Origin: Microbacterium hydrocarbonoxydans
Lineage (GTDB): Bacteria > Actinomycetota > Actinomycetes > Actinomycetales > Microbacteriaceae
DNA: 64,000 bases
Direction of reading: 5' to 3'
NCBI RefSeq assembly: GCF_011752045.1
Contig: NZ_JAAKXW010000001.1
Location: 806,001-870,000 of the forward strand
Shown piece by piece: positions 63,791-64,000 of the stretch. The notes beneath the pieces are model-generated. The model did not search any database, was not told where the DNA came from, and saw only the letters and a list, made by a program, of their open reading frames with translations. Every line of letters starts with the position of its first letter. Positions within the stretch are counted from its first letter, which is position 1. Both the position numbers and the translations under genes were made by a program.

Positions 63791-64000
63791 ATGAACGCCG
63801 AATCCGATGCCGACGCTCCCGCCCGCCAGGCCCCGGTCCCCCGCGCCATCGCGGCGGCGACCCGGTGGGCGCTGGTCCGCAAGCCGGTGCGCGCCGTGCT
63901 CCTGTACGTCGAGCGGCGGGGTCCGATGCTCGCGGACAGCGTGACCTACCGCGCCCTGTTCAGCGTGTTCGCCGGGGTGCTGCTCGGGTTCTCGATCGCG
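63791..64000 (+). CDS. YihY/BrkB-family membrane protein, cut by window edge
   Basis: Only the first 70 residues are inside the window. After a hydrophilic start, AVLLYVERRGPMLADSVTYR and ALFSVFAGVLLGFSIA match the opening of YihY/BrkB (formerly 'ribonuclease BN') proteins, where the first membrane helix follows the (A/S)-A-x-x-(T/A)-Y-x-x-L-(F/L) motif. The family is multi-pass and its function is unsettled. It is divergent from lysA. Confidence 0.75.
   Translation, partial: MNAESDADAPARQAPVPRAIAAATRWALVRKPVRAVLLYVERRGPMLADSVTYRALFSVFAGVLLGFSIA

Overview
This window is chromosomal DNA of a high-GC Gram-positive bacterium. Gene order, the DUF222/HNH gene type, the absence of a b-delta ATP synthase fusion and the close fit of the proteins to Microbacteriaceae families point to Microbacterium or a close relative. 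This placement rests on recognising protein families, not on a database search. I see no rRNA, tRNA, CRISPR array, insertion sequence or prophage. No gene-free stretch exceeds 300 bases, the longest being about 165. Most of the window is core chromosome with small accessory inserts.

Layout. 1-1.9 kb: 3'-truncated LuxR/MalT-type regulator. 2.0-6.7 kb: minus-strand nusA-ylxR-infB-rbfA, without rimP or truB. 6.8-14.0 kb: FAD amine oxidase, Tat-exported PhoX-type phosphatase, LOG-family nucleosidase, proS and an isocitrate lyase/PEP mutase-family enzyme. 14.2-15.4 kb: DUF222-HNH pseudogene with several frameshifts. 15.5-17.6 kb: RNB exoribonuclease coupled to a nucleotidyltransferase. 17.7-18.9 kb: membrane protein coupled to a YtrA-type GntR repressor. 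19-22 kb: AlaX-like editing protein, NTF2-like protein, SIMPL protein and ispG. 22.1-24.1 kb: a Trp attenuator (leaderless leader peptide with tandem Trp codons) before a fused chorismate-utilising/amidotransferase enzyme. 24.1-30.7 kb: rseP, a YcnI copper pair, a MurE-like ligase outside a division cluster, dxr and an FKBP lipoprotein. The usual dxr-rseP-ispG run is therefore split by accessory genes. 30.9-40.8 kb: PlsC, OsmC, asparaginase II, alanine dehydrogenase, an orphan EccC-like ATPase with a PP2C phosphatase, aldo/keto reductase, DUF5684 protein and YaaA. 40.8-48.3 kb: complete F1Fo ATP synthase operon in the order atpI-B-E-F-H-A-G-D-C. 48.3-51.1 kb: WecA-like transferase, tsaC and prmC. 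51.2-56.7 kb: cysK-cysE plus a citrate-type transporter divergent from its CitAB-like two-component system; this block separates prmC from prfA. 56.8-63.7 kb: prfA, rho, thrB, hom and lysA, with thrC and rpmE missing. 63.8 kb to the end: start of a YihY/BrkB-type membrane protein.

How it fits together. The minus-strand backbone holds translation and transcription factors, energy generation and aspartate-family amino acid synthesis. Many genes start directly 6-9 bases after a TANNNT -10 hexamer and lack a Shine-Dalgarno sequence, so leaderless mRNAs seem common here. The most notable signals are the leaderless Trp attenuator with its fused target enzyme, the PP2C/EccC-like pair, the RNase/nucleotidyltransferase pair, the extra MurE-like ligase with an altered amino-acid-recognition motif, and a short ORF running into the hom start. 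No dramatic new defence or mobile system is evident.
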